Shown here: piece by piece, positions 41,897-50,462 of the stretch | Layout of the letters: every line of letters starts with the position of its first letter | How positions within the stretch are numbered: position 1 is the stretch's first letter | Program-made: the position numbers and the translations under genes | NCBI GenBank assembly: GCA_965242565.1 | Contig: OZ251457.1 | Span: 496,001 to 560,000, forward strand | DNA from: CATQGW01 sp965242565 | GTDB taxonomy: Bacteria > Chloroflexota > Dehalococcoidia > Bin125 | DNA length: 64,000 nucleotides | Reading direction: 5' to 3' | The notes under the pieces: generated by a model | What the model was told of the DNA's origin: nothing | Seen by the model: only the letters and a program-made list of their open reading frames with translations | Databases searched by the model: none

Positions 41897-42854
41897 ATTC
41901 CGCAACACCTACGCGGGCAATCCGCTGGATCGGGTCGCCGCCGAGCGGCGCGACGAAGCGTGGATTCGGGCGCGGCTGGCGGATCCGACCTCGCGGGTGC
42001 TGGCGCTGCACCGGCTGACCGCGCCGCTGATCGAGCGCGACGGCGCGCTGCGGCTGGTCTGGTCGCCGATCTCGGAGCTGGAGTGGCGCAATCCAGGCAG
42101 CGAGCCGGCCCTGCTCGGCGTGCAGAACGGCGGCAAGGATGGCGGTGGGGCGCGCTTCGCGATCGACGTCTCGGAGACGGATGAGCCGGACATTGCGCTG
42201 GAGATGCCGGAGGACGCGGTCTACCGCGACCTGCGCGAGGCGGCCGGGACGCTCGACGCGGACGACGCGGGAATCGCGGCGCAGGCCCGCTCGCTGCTCG
42301 ACTGGCACGCGCGGCACCGCCACTGCGCCGTCTGCGGCGCGCGCACCGAGGCCGCCCAGGGCGGCATCTACCGCAAGTGCGTCGATTGCCCGGCCGAACA
42401 CTTCCCGCGCACCGACCCGGTCGTGATCACCGTCGTCCACGACGGCGGGCGCTGCCTGCTGGGGCGGCAGGCCAGCTGGCCGGCGGGGATGTTCTCCGCG
42501 CTGGCCGGCTTCATCGACCACGGCGAGTCGATTGAGGACGCGGTGCGGCGCGAGGTGCGCGAAGAAGCGGGCATTGAGGTGCGCGAAATCCGCTACCACT
42601 CCTCGCAGCCCTGGCCCTTCCCCGCCTCCCTGATGATCGGCTGTCTGGCCGAGGCCGAGACCTCGAACATCAACATGGACGAGTTCGAGATGGACGATGT
42701 GCAGTGGTTCACGCGGGCCGAGGTGCGAGAGGCGCTGGACGGTCCGGCCGCGAGCATCGTGGGCGATCCGGCCCGTGGCGGCGCGCTGGCGCTGCCCGGT
42801 CCCACCGCGATCGCGCACTCGCTGGTGCGCGCCTGGGCAAATTCAGCCCCATAG
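41889..42854 (+). CDS. nudC: NAD(+) diphosphatase / Nudix hydrolase NudC
   Basis: 321 residues. An N-terminal domain is followed by a zinc ribbon (HCAVCG and CVDCPAEHFPR) and the Nudix box GFIDHGESIEDAVRREVREEAGIEV, given here in family form G-x5-E-x7-R-E-x2-E-E-x-G. The diagnostic SQPWPFPASLM marks the NADH pyrophosphatase subfamily that also removes NAD caps from RNA. The gene overlaps the end of fhs by 8 nt and is co-transcribed with it. Confidence 0.93.
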   Translation: MPEFRNTYAGNPLDRVAAERRDEAWIRARLADPTSRVLALHRLTAPLIERDGALRLVWSPISELEWRNPGSEPALLGVQNGGKDGGGARFAIDVSETDEPDIALEMPEDAVYRDLREAAGTLDADDAGIAAQARSLLDWHARHRHCAVCGARTEAAQGGIYRKCVDCPAEHFPRTDPVVITVVHDGGRCLLGRQASWPAGMFSALAGFIDHGESIEDAVRREVREEAGIEVREIRYHSSQPWPFPASLMIGCLAEAETSNINMDEFEMDDVQWFTRAEVREALDGPAASIVGDPARGGALALPGPTAIAHSLVRAWANSAP

Positions 42855-42910
42855 CGGCGCAATCCGCGTAAGCTCGCAGCAGCGGTTGAAGAGCGAGTTC
42901 GGAGCGGGCG

Positions 42911-44647
42911 ATGAAGATTCTTGCGACAGCGGCGCTGGCCGTGCTGCTCGTGCTGGGCGCGGCGCTGGCCGCCTGCGGCTCGGACGACGACACCCAGCAG
43001 CAGCAGTCGGCGGCGCAGACACGACAGACCGAGCAGCAGCCCGAACAACAGACAGTCGCGGCGCAGCCCGCCGACGCCGAACCTCAGGCGGAACAGGAAG
43101 CGCCCGCGCAGCAGCCCGCCGACCAACAGCAAGAACAACAGGAAGGCTCCTCGCGCGCCTTCGGCCAACGAACCACGGCGCAAGACGACGCGGACGACGC
43201 ACAGCAGCAGGCGACCTCCGGCGACCAATCCGAACAGTCCAACCAATCTGAGCAAGCCGAGCCGGCCGATCAACAGGTCGATCAACAGCAGCAGGCCGCG
43301 CCCGACGAACCGCAAGCGGAGCAGGAGCGCCAGCAGCAATCCGCCGCCGAACAAACCACGACACAGACCGCGACGCAGCAGCAGGCGGACGAGCAGGTCG
43401 AGGCCGAGCAGGAAGAGCGGCAGGCATCGCCGCCGCAACCGCAGCAGGACGAAGAGGAAGCGGAGCAGGAGGCGGTGACCGTCACGCTGGTCGACGATGA
43501 CGACGATCCGCCGCCCGAGCTGCCGGCCTGGGCCAGCGATGCGGCGCGCGAAGCGGCCACCTGGAGCGACGCCCAGCTACAGGCCCGCGCCGACGAAATC
43601 GCCGCGAGCGGCTCCGTCAACGACATCACCGGCATCACCCGCTGGCTCAACGGCGGCGAAACCACCATCGCCCGCGAACTCGCCAGAGGCAACGTGGTCC
43701 TGATCGACTTCTGGACCTACACCTGCATCAACTGCGTCCGCACCCTCCCCTTCCTCCGCGAATGGCACGCCAAATACGCCGACCGCGGCCTCACCATCAT
43801 CGGCGTTCACACCCCCGAATTCGAGTTCGAAGAAGTCACCGCCAACGTCGTCGACTCGATGAAAATGTACGACGTCGGCTGGCTCGTCGCGCAGGACAAC
43901 GACTGGCGCACCTGGCGCGCCTTCAATAACCGCTACTGGCCGGCCAAATACCTGATCGGCCCCGCCATGGATGTCCGCTACCAGCACTTCGGCGAGGGCG
44001 ACTACCTCGAAACTGAACACGAAATCCGCCGCGCCCTCGAAGCCGCCGGCTGGGACATTTCCGACATCCCCGAAGGCACCGTCGCGGTCGCCCCGCAGCG
44101 CGACCCCGTCTCGCGTGGCCAGACCCGCGAACTCTACGGCGGCACCCGCCGCAACTACGGCAGCGTCCAGTACGCCGCGCAGCCCGAGTACTACCTCGAA
44201 GCCGGCGTCGCACAGCTCTACACCGACTTCCAGGGCAGCCTCATCTCCCGCCTCAACGCCCGCGAGCACCACAAATGGTACCTACAGGGACTCTGGCGCA
44301 ACGACCGTGAGGCCATCGTCCACGCCCGCGTGACCGAAAACCTCGAGGACTACCTCGCATTCAAATTCACCGCCCGCACCGTCAACGTGGTACTGACCGT
44401 CGCCGAAGGCGGCCAACCGTTCAACGTCTACATCGAAATGGACGGCCGCTGGCTCCAGCCCAACGAAGTCGGAGCGGACATCCGCTTCGACGACGAAGGA
44501 CGCTCCTACGTCCGCGTCACCCGCAACGACCTCTATCGTCTCGTCGTGCTCGAGGAGTGGAGCACGCACGAACTCAAACTGCGCTCCAACTCCGACCAAC
44601 TGGCGATCTTCGCCTTCACCTTTGGCTCCTACCTGGGCGGTGAATAA
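42911..44647 (+). CDS. Thioredoxin-like lipoprotein with Gln-rich tether (DipZ C-terminal type)
   Basis: 578 residues. Lipoprotein signal (lipobox LAAC, Cys22) leads to a very long Gln/Glu-rich tether to about residue 195. The redox domain has FWTYTCINCVRTLPFLREWHAKY with C272-x2-C275, and VHTPEFEFE as in DipZ/TlpA-like proteins. A C-terminal beta domain (LEDYLAFKFTARTVNVVLT to FTFGSYLGGE) resembles the sugar-binding-like domain of mycobacterial DipZ. Likely reduces or oxidises extracytoplasmic disulfides. TAAGCT at 42869-42874 is a possible -10. Its TAA shares one base with the next ATG. Confidence 0.87.
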   Translation: MKILATAALAVLLVLGAALAACGSDDDTQQQQSAAQTRQTEQQPEQQTVAAQPADAEPQAEQEAPAQQPADQQQEQQEGSSRAFGQRTTAQDDADDAQQQATSGDQSEQSNQSEQAEPADQQVDQQQQAAPDEPQAEQERQQQSAAEQTTTQTATQQQADEQVEAEQEERQASPPQPQQDEEEAEQEAVTVTLVDDDDDPPPELPAWASDAAREAATWSDAQLQARADEIAASGSVNDITGITRWLNGGETTIARELARGNVVLIDFWTYTCINCVRTLPFLREWHAKYADRGLTIIGVHTPEFEFEEVTANVVDSMKMYDVGWLVAQDNDWRTWRAFNNRYWPAKYLIGPAMDVRYQHFGEGDYLETEHEIRRALEAAGWDISDIPEGTVAVAPQRDPVSRGQTRELYGGTRRNYGSVQYAAQPEYYLEAGVAQLYTDFQGSLISRLNAREHHKWYLQGLWRNDREAIVHARVTENLEDYLAFKFTARTVNVVLTVAEGGQPFNVYIEMDGRWLQPNEVGADIRFDDEGRSYVRVTRNDLYRLVVLEEWSTHELKLRSNSDQLAIFAFTFGSYLGGE

Positions 44648-45759
44648 TGACCATCTCACGACTCCTGATCAGCGCGCTGGCCGGCGGCGCCCTGCTAGCC
44701 GCAGCCTGCGGCGGCGGCGACCAGCAACAGCAGCAGCCCGCCCCGACCGTCGCCGAACAACCGGCCCAACAACCGGCGCAGCAGCAGACGCAGCCGCAAG
44801 CGGAAGCGCCCGCCCAACAGCCGGCCGCGCAGCCGCAGCCGCAACCGGCGCAGCAACAAACGGTCGCCCCAGCCGACGACGCCCCAGCCGCCGTTGATGC
44901 GCTCCAACCCGTCGCAATCGCCGACCTCAGCCCGCGCCTGCAACTCCTCGCCGAGAGCGGCTACCCCGTCTACATCAGCGACGACGGCTTCACCATCGCG
45001 CTCGGCACCCCCGACCTCGGCACCGGACGACAGCGCGTCAGCATCGTCGTCGAAGGTGTCGAGGGCCTGGTCGAATTTCCCGCCCTCGCCCTGAGCTATT
45101 GGCCCGCCGACGCCGACGCCGCGCCCTCCGACGCCCTCGCCGCCTTCACCCGCTTCCCCGACGGCATCCGCGGCTTCCACCTCGCCGAACTCGACTTCAA
45201 CCGACCCGGCGGCTGGATCGTCAACCTCCGCGTCCCCACCGTGGACGGTTTCACTGAAATCCCGCTGGCAATCGACGTCAGCGCCGAGACGCTCGCCCCC
45301 ACCGTCGGCGCAACCGCCCCCGCCTCAATCAACCGCACCCTGCGCGATGTGGACGGCGCCGAGCAACTCTCGACCGGCGCAGAGCCGGACCCCACGCTCT
45401 ACGAACTGACCATCGCCGAGGCGCTCCAACAGGGGCAGCCCGTCGTCATCGTCTTCGCCAGCCCCGGCTTCTGCACCAACGCCTTCTGCGGCCCGCAGGT
45501 CGAAGTGCTCAGCCAGCTGCGCGAGCGCTACCCCGACGACGCCTCCTACATCCACGTCGACCTCTACGAAAACCCCCTTGAAGTCCGCCGCGGCGCGCCG
45601 CCCATCGAAACGCCCCTGCTCGAAGAATGGGGGCTGGAAACCGACGAGTGGACATTCGTCGTCGACGCCGAAGGCCGCGTCGCCGCCCGCTTCGAAGCCT
45701 TCGCCCCCATCGAAGAGGTCGAAGCGGCCCTCACCCGCGTACTCGACCGCAGCAGCTAG
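44647..45759 (+). CDS. Thioredoxin-fold lipoprotein with CX4C motif
   Basis: 370 residues. Lipobox LLAAAC (Cys21), Gln/Pro/Ala tether to about residue 78, a beta domain (about 85-215) and a C-terminal thioredoxin-like domain, VVIVFASPGFCTNAFCGPQVEVL, with C276 and C281 spaced by four residues rather than two. Start overlaps the previous stop (TAATG), so the two redox lipoproteins are translationally coupled and probably act together outside the cytoplasm. Partner proteins are not known. Confidence 0.8.
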   Translation: MTISRLLISALAGGALLAAACGGGDQQQQQPAPTVAEQPAQQPAQQQTQPQAEAPAQQPAAQPQPQPAQQQTVAPADDAPAAVDALQPVAIADLSPRLQLLAESGYPVYISDDGFTIALGTPDLGTGRQRVSIVVEGVEGLVEFPALALSYWPADADAAPSDALAAFTRFPDGIRGFHLAELDFNRPGGWIVNLRVPTVDGFTEIPLAIDVSAETLAPTVGATAPASINRTLRDVDGAEQLSTGAEPDPTLYELTIAEALQQGQPVVIVFASPGFCTNAFCGPQVEVLSQLRERYPDDASYIHVDLYENPLEVRRGAPPIETPLLEEWGLETDEWTFVVDAEGRVAARFEAFAPIEEVEAALTRVLDRSS

Positions 45760-45764
45760 AGCCT

Positions 45765-46025
45765 GCTCACACGTCCCTCCACCGCCCTTCCCGCCCCCTC
45801 TCTCCATCATTCCCGCCCCCTTCTCTCCGTCATTCCCGCCCCCGAGCGGGAATCGGCCCCGAGCCACCTCGCTCGTCACTCCCGCCCTCGCCCTCCGTTG
45901 TACCCGCCCGCCCCTGGCTTCGAAACACGGGAACTCAAACCCAACCCTGTCCGCAGGTCGACTCGATATGCCGCGCCGCCGACAACCACCGTCGGATTCC
46001 CGCTCGGGGCGGGAATGACGGAAGC
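45765..46025. repeat. Composite hairpin element between convergent genes
   Basis: Forward half-units (ATCATTCCCGCCCCC, CGTCATTCCCGCC) end in a full hairpin ATTCCCGC (45832-45839) with GCGGGAAT (45846-45853). The conserved core AAACCCAACCCTGTCCGCAG follows at about 45937. An inverted hairpin ATTCCCGC/GCGGGAAT lies at 45996-46016, then GACGGAAGCGTGAACACC. Same architecture as at 31660-31940. It separates the thioredoxin-like genes from the convergent rhodanese gene. Confidence 0.8.
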
Positions 46026-46052
46026 GTGAACACCCCGAACGACGCCCGCCGC

Positions 46053-46910
46053 TCACTCCGTCTCGATCGCGTACTCCAACGCATTCCCGTACTCGTGCCA
46101 CGATGCGTCGTAGTTGCGTCCGCCCTCGTAGCCCAGCAGCGTCAGCAGGAACAGGCCGTGCGCCGCACGGATGCCCCCCTGTCAATAGGTCGTGACCCGC
46201 GTCTCCGGCGTAATCCCCAAATCCGCCAGCATCGACCGCAACTCCGCCGCCGGCTTCAGCGTCCGCACCGGCGACTCCAGCGTGTGCAGCCACTCCAGAT
46301 GCACCGCGCCCGGAATCCGCCCGCCCCGCTGCGTCCCCCGCTTGTTCGCCCCCGTCCACTCCCCGTCCGAGCGCACATCCCAGAACACGTGATTCTCGTC
46401 CTCAACCAGCGACGGAATCTCCGCCAGCCGGCAGATCGTCTCATCGTGCGGCGCCGGCGGCGTCGGATACTCCGTCCGCTGCGCGCGCGGATTGTCGTTG
46501 GCCAGCGGGCGGCCCTCCGCGTACCACTTGTCCAGCCCCCCGTTCAGCACCGCGAAATTCGTGTGCCCGAAGCGGTCGAATGTCCACCAAGTCCGCGCCG
46601 CATACAGCCCGCCCGATCCGTCGTACGCCACCACCTGCGTATCCGGCGTCAGCCCCAACCGACCCGCCAGCTGCGCGAAACGCTCCGCATCCTCCAACCC
46701 GTAAATCTGCGAATCGTCCGACGGATCGCTCTTCCAGTAGCGCGAGAGCGACCACAGCGCGCCCGGAATATGCAGCCGCTGGTAGGCCGGCAGCACATCG
46801 CAGTCCAACAGCACGACATCGTCGTCGTCGATGTGCTCCGCCAGCCAGTCCGTCTCGCGCAATAGCTCCGGCCGCGCCCAACCTGCTTCACTGTCGTTGT
46901 GATTGCTCAT
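46053..46910 (-). CDS. Thiosulfate sulfurtransferase (rhodanese) with in-frame TGA at the catalytic Cys, probable selenoprotein
   Basis: 285-residue tandem-rhodanese protein if TGA at 46182-46184 is decoded. The N-terminal inactive domain has VAYDGSGGLYAARTWW and the active domain FWDVRSDGEWTG, GGRIPGAVHLEW. The catalytic loop reads VTTY-TGA-QGGIRAAHGLFLL, where known enzymes have Cys at the TGA, and the frame then runs 42 more codons to a proper end (ASWHEYGNALEYAIETE). Stem-loop CCGTGC-GGC-GCACGG begins 11 nt after the TGA. Selenocysteine is therefore the best reading (residue 243). ATG 46910 has AGGAG 7 nt upstream. A sequencing error or pseudogene would not explain the second case at 54789. 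Confidence 0.85.
46152..46184 (-). promoter_or_regulatory. Putative bacterial SECIS element of the rhodanese gene
   Basis: Directly after TGA (46184-46182) the mRNA can form CCGTGC (46170-46165) with GCACGG (46161-46156), loop GGC, plus outer CAGG/CCTG. The loop starts with G and lies 17 nt after the UGA, within the usual bacterial SECIS range. Confidence 0.7.
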
Positions 46911-46914
46911 CGCA

Positions 46915-48369
46915 CTACTCCTGATCACCGCTCTGATCCGACTCGCCGGAGCCGCCGCCGTCCTCGATCTCGACCGGCGTCGCCCCCTCGCTCGGGGCGT
47001 CCGACGCCCCCTCGCCCGATCCGCCGCCCTCTTCGGGCGCTTGGTAGTTGCCCCGCAGGTAATCGATCGCCGTCATCAACTGCACATCGAGCTCCGCCTC
47101 GAAACCCGTCTGCGGCTGCGCGATCTCGATGTCCGGAATCACCCCCACCCCCTCGATCACGTCCCCGTTGGGCGAAATCCAGCGCGCGATGCTGACATAA
47201 AGCACGCTGCCGTCGGAGAGTCGGCGGGGGATGTTGACGGTGCCCTTGCCGGCGGTGGTTTCGCCGATCAGCACCGCCCGACCGTGATCCCGCAGCGCCG
47301 CCGCCATCACCTCCGAGCCGGAAGCCGACGCGCCGTTGATCAGAATCACCAGCTCCATATCCAGCCCGCGCCCGCCGGGCCGGTCTTCGAAGACCTCCTC
47401 GCTGCCGTCGCGGTGAATCTCGCGCATGATCACCGCTTCGTCGATGAACTCCCCGGTCGCCGCAATCGTCCCGCTCAGCGTGCCGCCCGGATTGTTGCGA
47501 ACATCGATGATCAGCTTGCTCACGTCGGCGTTCCGCGCGGCGTCCAGCAGATCGCCCAGATCGTCGCGCGTGTCCTCGGTGAACTGCGAAATCCAGATGT
47601 AGCCGATGTCCGCCACCGCGTTGCCCTCGCGATCGTTGATCTGCTGCGAGCGCACGCTCGGCACCACGATCCGGTCGCGCACCACCGGCAGCAGCTCCTC
47701 GGTCCCATCGCTATGACGCACCAGCAGGTTCACCGTCGTCCCCGCCGGACCCCGAATCCGCTGCACCGCCAGCTGGAGCGACCAGTCGGCAATCGATTCG
47801 CCGTCCACCTCCAGAATCACGTCGCCCGACCGCACGCCGGCGCGCTCCGCCGGCGAGCCGTCGAACACCGTCACAATCGTGATCTCCCCGTCGAAATCGT
47901 TGACCGTGCAGCCGATGCCCTCAAACGATCCGCCGATGTCCTCCGAAGTCAGCCGATAGTCCTCGGCGCTGATGTAGGCCGTGTGCGGATCGCCGAGACT
48001 GTCGATGATCCCGTTGATCGCCGCGGTGCGCAGATCAGTCGACTCAAACGCCGACGGATCGACGAAATCGCGATCGAGCACATCGTAGATCTCGTCCAGA
48101 ATCGCGAAGCGTGAGTCGCGCGCCGCCGCCGGCTCCGGCGAATCGTTCTCGCTGACGATCGCCGCGGCGATCTCGCCGCCGCCCCGCGCGCTGCGCAGGA
48201 AAGCGTCGCGCCCGTCCGAGTCGTCGATGATCCGGATCACGCCCACGCCGAGCGCGAACGCCGCCGCGAGCATCAGCAGGATCAGCGCGGCCACCGCGCC
48301 CCGCCGCGGCGTGCGTCGCGCCCGGAGCTGCTCTTCCAGCGGCTGCGTAGGCGGAGGCATCTCAGTCAT
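46915..48369 (-). CDS. S41-family C-terminal processing protease (CtpA/Prc type)
   Basis: 484 residues, membrane-anchored by one N-terminal helix (GAVAALILLMLAAAFALGVGVI). The PDZ domain (GIGCTVNDFDGEITIVTVFDGSPAERAGVRSGDVILEVDG) is followed by the protease core with nucleophile Ser in NGASASGSE and the general-base Lys in GETTAGKGTV. Substrates are periplasmic or membrane protein C-termini. The Ser/Gly/Asp-rich tail is disordered. ATG 48369 is 7 nt after TAGGCT, a leaderless arrangement; a GTG one codon earlier is possible. Confidence 0.92.
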   Translation of the reverse strand: MTEMPPPTQPLEEQLRARRTPRRGAVAALILLMLAAAFALGVGVIRIIDDSDGRDAFLRSARGGGEIAAAIVSENDSPEPAAARDSRFAILDEIYDVLDRDFVDPSAFESTDLRTAAINGIIDSLGDPHTAYISAEDYRLTSEDIGGSFEGIGCTVNDFDGEITIVTVFDGSPAERAGVRSGDVILEVDGESIADWSLQLAVQRIRGPAGTTVNLLVRHSDGTEELLPVVRDRIVVPSVRSQQINDREGNAVADIGYIWISQFTEDTRDDLGDLLDAARNADVSKLIIDVRNNPGGTLSGTIAATGEFIDEAVIMREIHRDGSEEVFEDRPGGRGLDMELVILINGASASGSEVMAAALRDHGRAVLIGETTAGKGTVNIPRRLSDGSVLYVSIARWISPNGDVIEGVGVIPDIEIAQPQTGFEAELDVQLMTAIDYLRGNYQAPEEGGGSGEGASDAPSEGATPVEIEDGGGSGESDQSGDQE

Positions 48370-48376
48370 CACCCCC

Positions 48377-48382
48377 AGCCTA
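48377..48382 (-). promoter_or_regulatory. Candidate leaderless -10 hexamer TAGGCT
   Basis: TAGGCT on the minus strand ends 7 nt before the S41 protease ATG at 48369; no RBS is seen. Confidence 0.4.
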
Positions 48383-48399
48383 CCAATCGCGCCCGATCA

Positions 48400-48960
48400 T
48401 GCCAGCCGCCCCCCGCCGACCTGCCCAGCCGCTCCACCGCCACTCCCTACCCCGCCACACCCGCCCCTCTCTCCACTCCGTCACACCCGCCCCACCCCCC
48501 CCGTCATACCCGCGCTTGCCGCGGGTATCTCGACGTGACCAGCACACCCGCCCCACCCCGCCACACCCGCCCCTCTCTCCACTCCGTCACACCCGCGCCA
48601 CCCCCCCCCGTCATACCCGCGCTTGCCGCGGGTATCTCGACGTGACCAGCACACCCGCCCCCCACCGCCACACCCGCCCCTCTCTCCACTCCGTCACACC
48701 CGCGCCACCCCCCCGTCATACCCGCGCTTGCCGCGGGTATCTCGACGTGACCAGCACCCCCGCCCCCCCCACCGCCACACCCGCCCCTCTCTCCACCCCG
48801 TCACACTCGCGTCTCCACCCCCGTCATACCCGCGCTTGCCGTGGAGCCTGCCCCCGACTCGAACGGGGGTATCTCGACGTGACCAGCACCAAGCCCCACG
48901 CGCCCGATCGCCAACCCGCGCTCCACCGATACCCCACTCCGTCACACCCACGGCAAGCAC
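48400..48960 (+). repeat. Four tandem units of about 110 bp, each ending in a hairpin
   Basis: Each unit has CACACCCGCCCCTCTCTCCACTCCGTCACACCCGC-type half-units (quoted by pattern) and ends with CGTCATACCCGCGCTTGCC then GCGGGTATCTCGACGTGACC. The complete hairpins (ACCCGCG/CGCGGGT) are at 48508-48526, 48615-48633 and 48720-48738. The fourth unit has an expanded version at about 48830-48872 in which the right arm is separated by a GC-rich insert. The gap of 680 nt between two divergent genes holds nothing else apart from a candidate -10 near 48996. Confidence 0.8.
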
Positions 48961-48995
48961 GGGGAGACAGAGGCGCGGCGCAGGAGACGGACCTG

Positions 48996-49001
48996 TATCA
49001 T
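48996..49001 (+). promoter_or_regulatory. Candidate -10 hexamer TATCAT
   Basis: TATCAT lies 47 nt upstream of the ATG at 49049. The leader ends with GCGGAGGAGG, a strong RBS. No -35 is clear. Confidence 0.4.
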
Positions 49002-49048
49002 CCCAACGAGTTCAGCAGCGCCCCGCAGGGGCGCGGAGGAGGTTCGAG

Positions 49049-49462
49049 ATGGCCGCCGTTGCCGGATACAGTCACGTCGCAATCTGCGTCTCCGATGTGG
49101 AGCGCTCACGCAAATTCTACGGCGAACAACTGGGGTTGGAGACCGTCAACCGACCTGACTTCGGCTTCCCCGGCGAGTGGTACGTCGTCGGCAACCTCCA
49201 GCTGCACCTCATGCAGCGCGAACTGCCCGAAGGCGCAGCCGAAGGCATCGGCCCGCACTTCGCCCTCTACATCCCCACCGACGAATTCCACGGCGAGGTT
49301 GAGCGCCTGCGCGACGCCGGCGTCGAGGTGATGGTCGAACCCAACCACCGCGACGTCGACGACATCTGGGCCGCCTTCTGCAAAGACCCCGACGGCAACA
49401 TCATCGAGCTAACCGATATGGGCCCCGAGTACATCGAGGCCGCCGGTACATCCGCCAACTAG
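49049..49462 (+). CDS. VOC-superfamily (glyoxalase/dioxygenase-like) protein
   Basis: 137-residue metal-dependent vicinal-oxygen-chelate protein. It has the two beta-alpha-beta-beta-beta modules: YSHVAICVSDVERSRKFYGEQLGLE, and FALYIPTDEFHGEVERLRDAGVEV ending FCKDPDGNIIELTD. Metal ligands would be His (SHVAI), His (HFALYI) and Glu (IIELTD). Substrate unknown. Start 49049 follows GGAGGAGG; longer frames upstream lie in repeat DNA. Confidence 0.87.
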   Translation: MAAVAGYSHVAICVSDVERSRKFYGEQLGLETVNRPDFGFPGEWYVVGNLQLHLMQRELPEGAAEGIGPHFALYIPTDEFHGEVERLRDAGVEVMVEPNHRDVDDIWAAFCKDPDGNIIELTDMGPEYIEAAGTSAN

Positions 49463-49502
49463 CGCGCAGGCAGCGAGACAGCCGGGCCGGGCCGCGCCGC
49501 CG

Positions 49503-50432
49503 ATGCACGCCGTCGCGCTGATCTGCCCCGGACAGGGCGCGCAACGCGCCGGCGGACTCGAAGACCTGCCAGCCTCGGCGCAGGAGGTGTTCGAGCTCGG
49601 CTCCGCCGTCGTCGGCGTCGATCTCTGGCGACTCGGGCTTGGCAAATCGGCCGACGCCGAGTCGGAGCTGCGCCGCCCCTCCCGCCTCCAGCCCTATCTG
49701 GTCTGCTGGGCCGTCGCCGAGTGGCGGGCGGCGCTGGACGCCGAGCGGGCGCCCGTCGCGCCGGACTTCGTGACCGGCCACTCCTCCGGCCTCAACTCCG
49801 CACTGGTGCTGAGCGGCGCGGTCGCGCTGGAAGACGGCCTGCGCTTCGCCCACGCCTGCGGCCTGGAGATGGACCGCGCCTGCGACGACGGCGCAGGCGG
49901 CCTGGTCGCGCTGGTCGGCGCGAGCCGCGCGCAGGCCGAAGCCGTCGCCGCCCGCAGCGGCGCAGCGCTCGCCAACCACAACGCCGCCGACCAAACCGTG
50001 CTGGGCGGCTATGACGACGCGCTCGCCGCCGTGCAGGCCGCCCACGAGGGCGTCGAGCCGCCGCCCGTCCCCCTGCGCGTCGCCGGCGCGTTCCACACCC
50101 AAGCCTTCGCCGAGTCGGACCGCCGCAGCGAGCGCTGGATCGCCGAACTGCCGATCGCCGAACATTTCACGCCGCTGATCGGCAATTGCGAAGGCCAACT
50201 GATCGAGACGCCCGCCCAACTGACCGCCGAACTGCGCGGCCAGTACTCGCGCCCCGTCGAATGGCTGCGCGTGCTGGAGACCCTCGACCGCCTCGGCGTC
50301 CGCCGCTACCTCACGCTCGGCCCCGGCAACGCAATGGCCGGCCTGGTGCGCCGCTTCGGCCGGACACGCCCCGCTAAAGTGCGCATCGTGCGCGTCGCCC
50401 AGCAACTGCAACGCGCCGCCGACGCGACATAA
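49503..50432 (+). CDS. fabD: Malonyl-CoA:ACP transacylase-like protein (FabD)
   Basis: 309 residues. Starts with ALICPGQGAQ, has the nucleophile elbow TGHSSG with Ser94, the NHNAADQTVLGG block and the catalytic His in AGAFHTQAF near 198. These match the acyltransferase that loads malonyl onto ACP for fatty acid synthesis. No other fab genes are adjacent, which is unusual for fabD. The standard R in the Q-x-x-R malonyl pocket was not located with confidence, so other acyl specificity is possible. Confidence 0.85.
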   Translation: MHAVALICPGQGAQRAGGLEDLPASAQEVFELGSAVVGVDLWRLGLGKSADAESELRRPSRLQPYLVCWAVAEWRAALDAERAPVAPDFVTGHSSGLNSALVLSGAVALEDGLRFAHACGLEMDRACDDGAGGLVALVGASRAQAEAVAARSGAALANHNAADQTVLGGYDDALAAVQAAHEGVEPPPVPLRVAGAFHTQAFAESDRRSERWIAELPIAEHFTPLIGNCEGQLIETPAQLTAELRGQYSRPVEWLRVLETLDRLGVRRYLTLGPGNAMAGLVRRFGRTRPAKVRIVRVAQQLQRAADAT

Positions 50433-50433
50433 T
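50428..50433 (+). promoter_or_regulatory. Candidate -10 hexamer CATAAT
   Basis: CATAAT overlaps the fabD stop and lies 29 nt before the nitroreductase ATG; AGGAG stands in the leader. Confidence 0.35.
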
Positions 50434-50462
50434 CACACGGACCAACGAACAGGAGACCCCCA

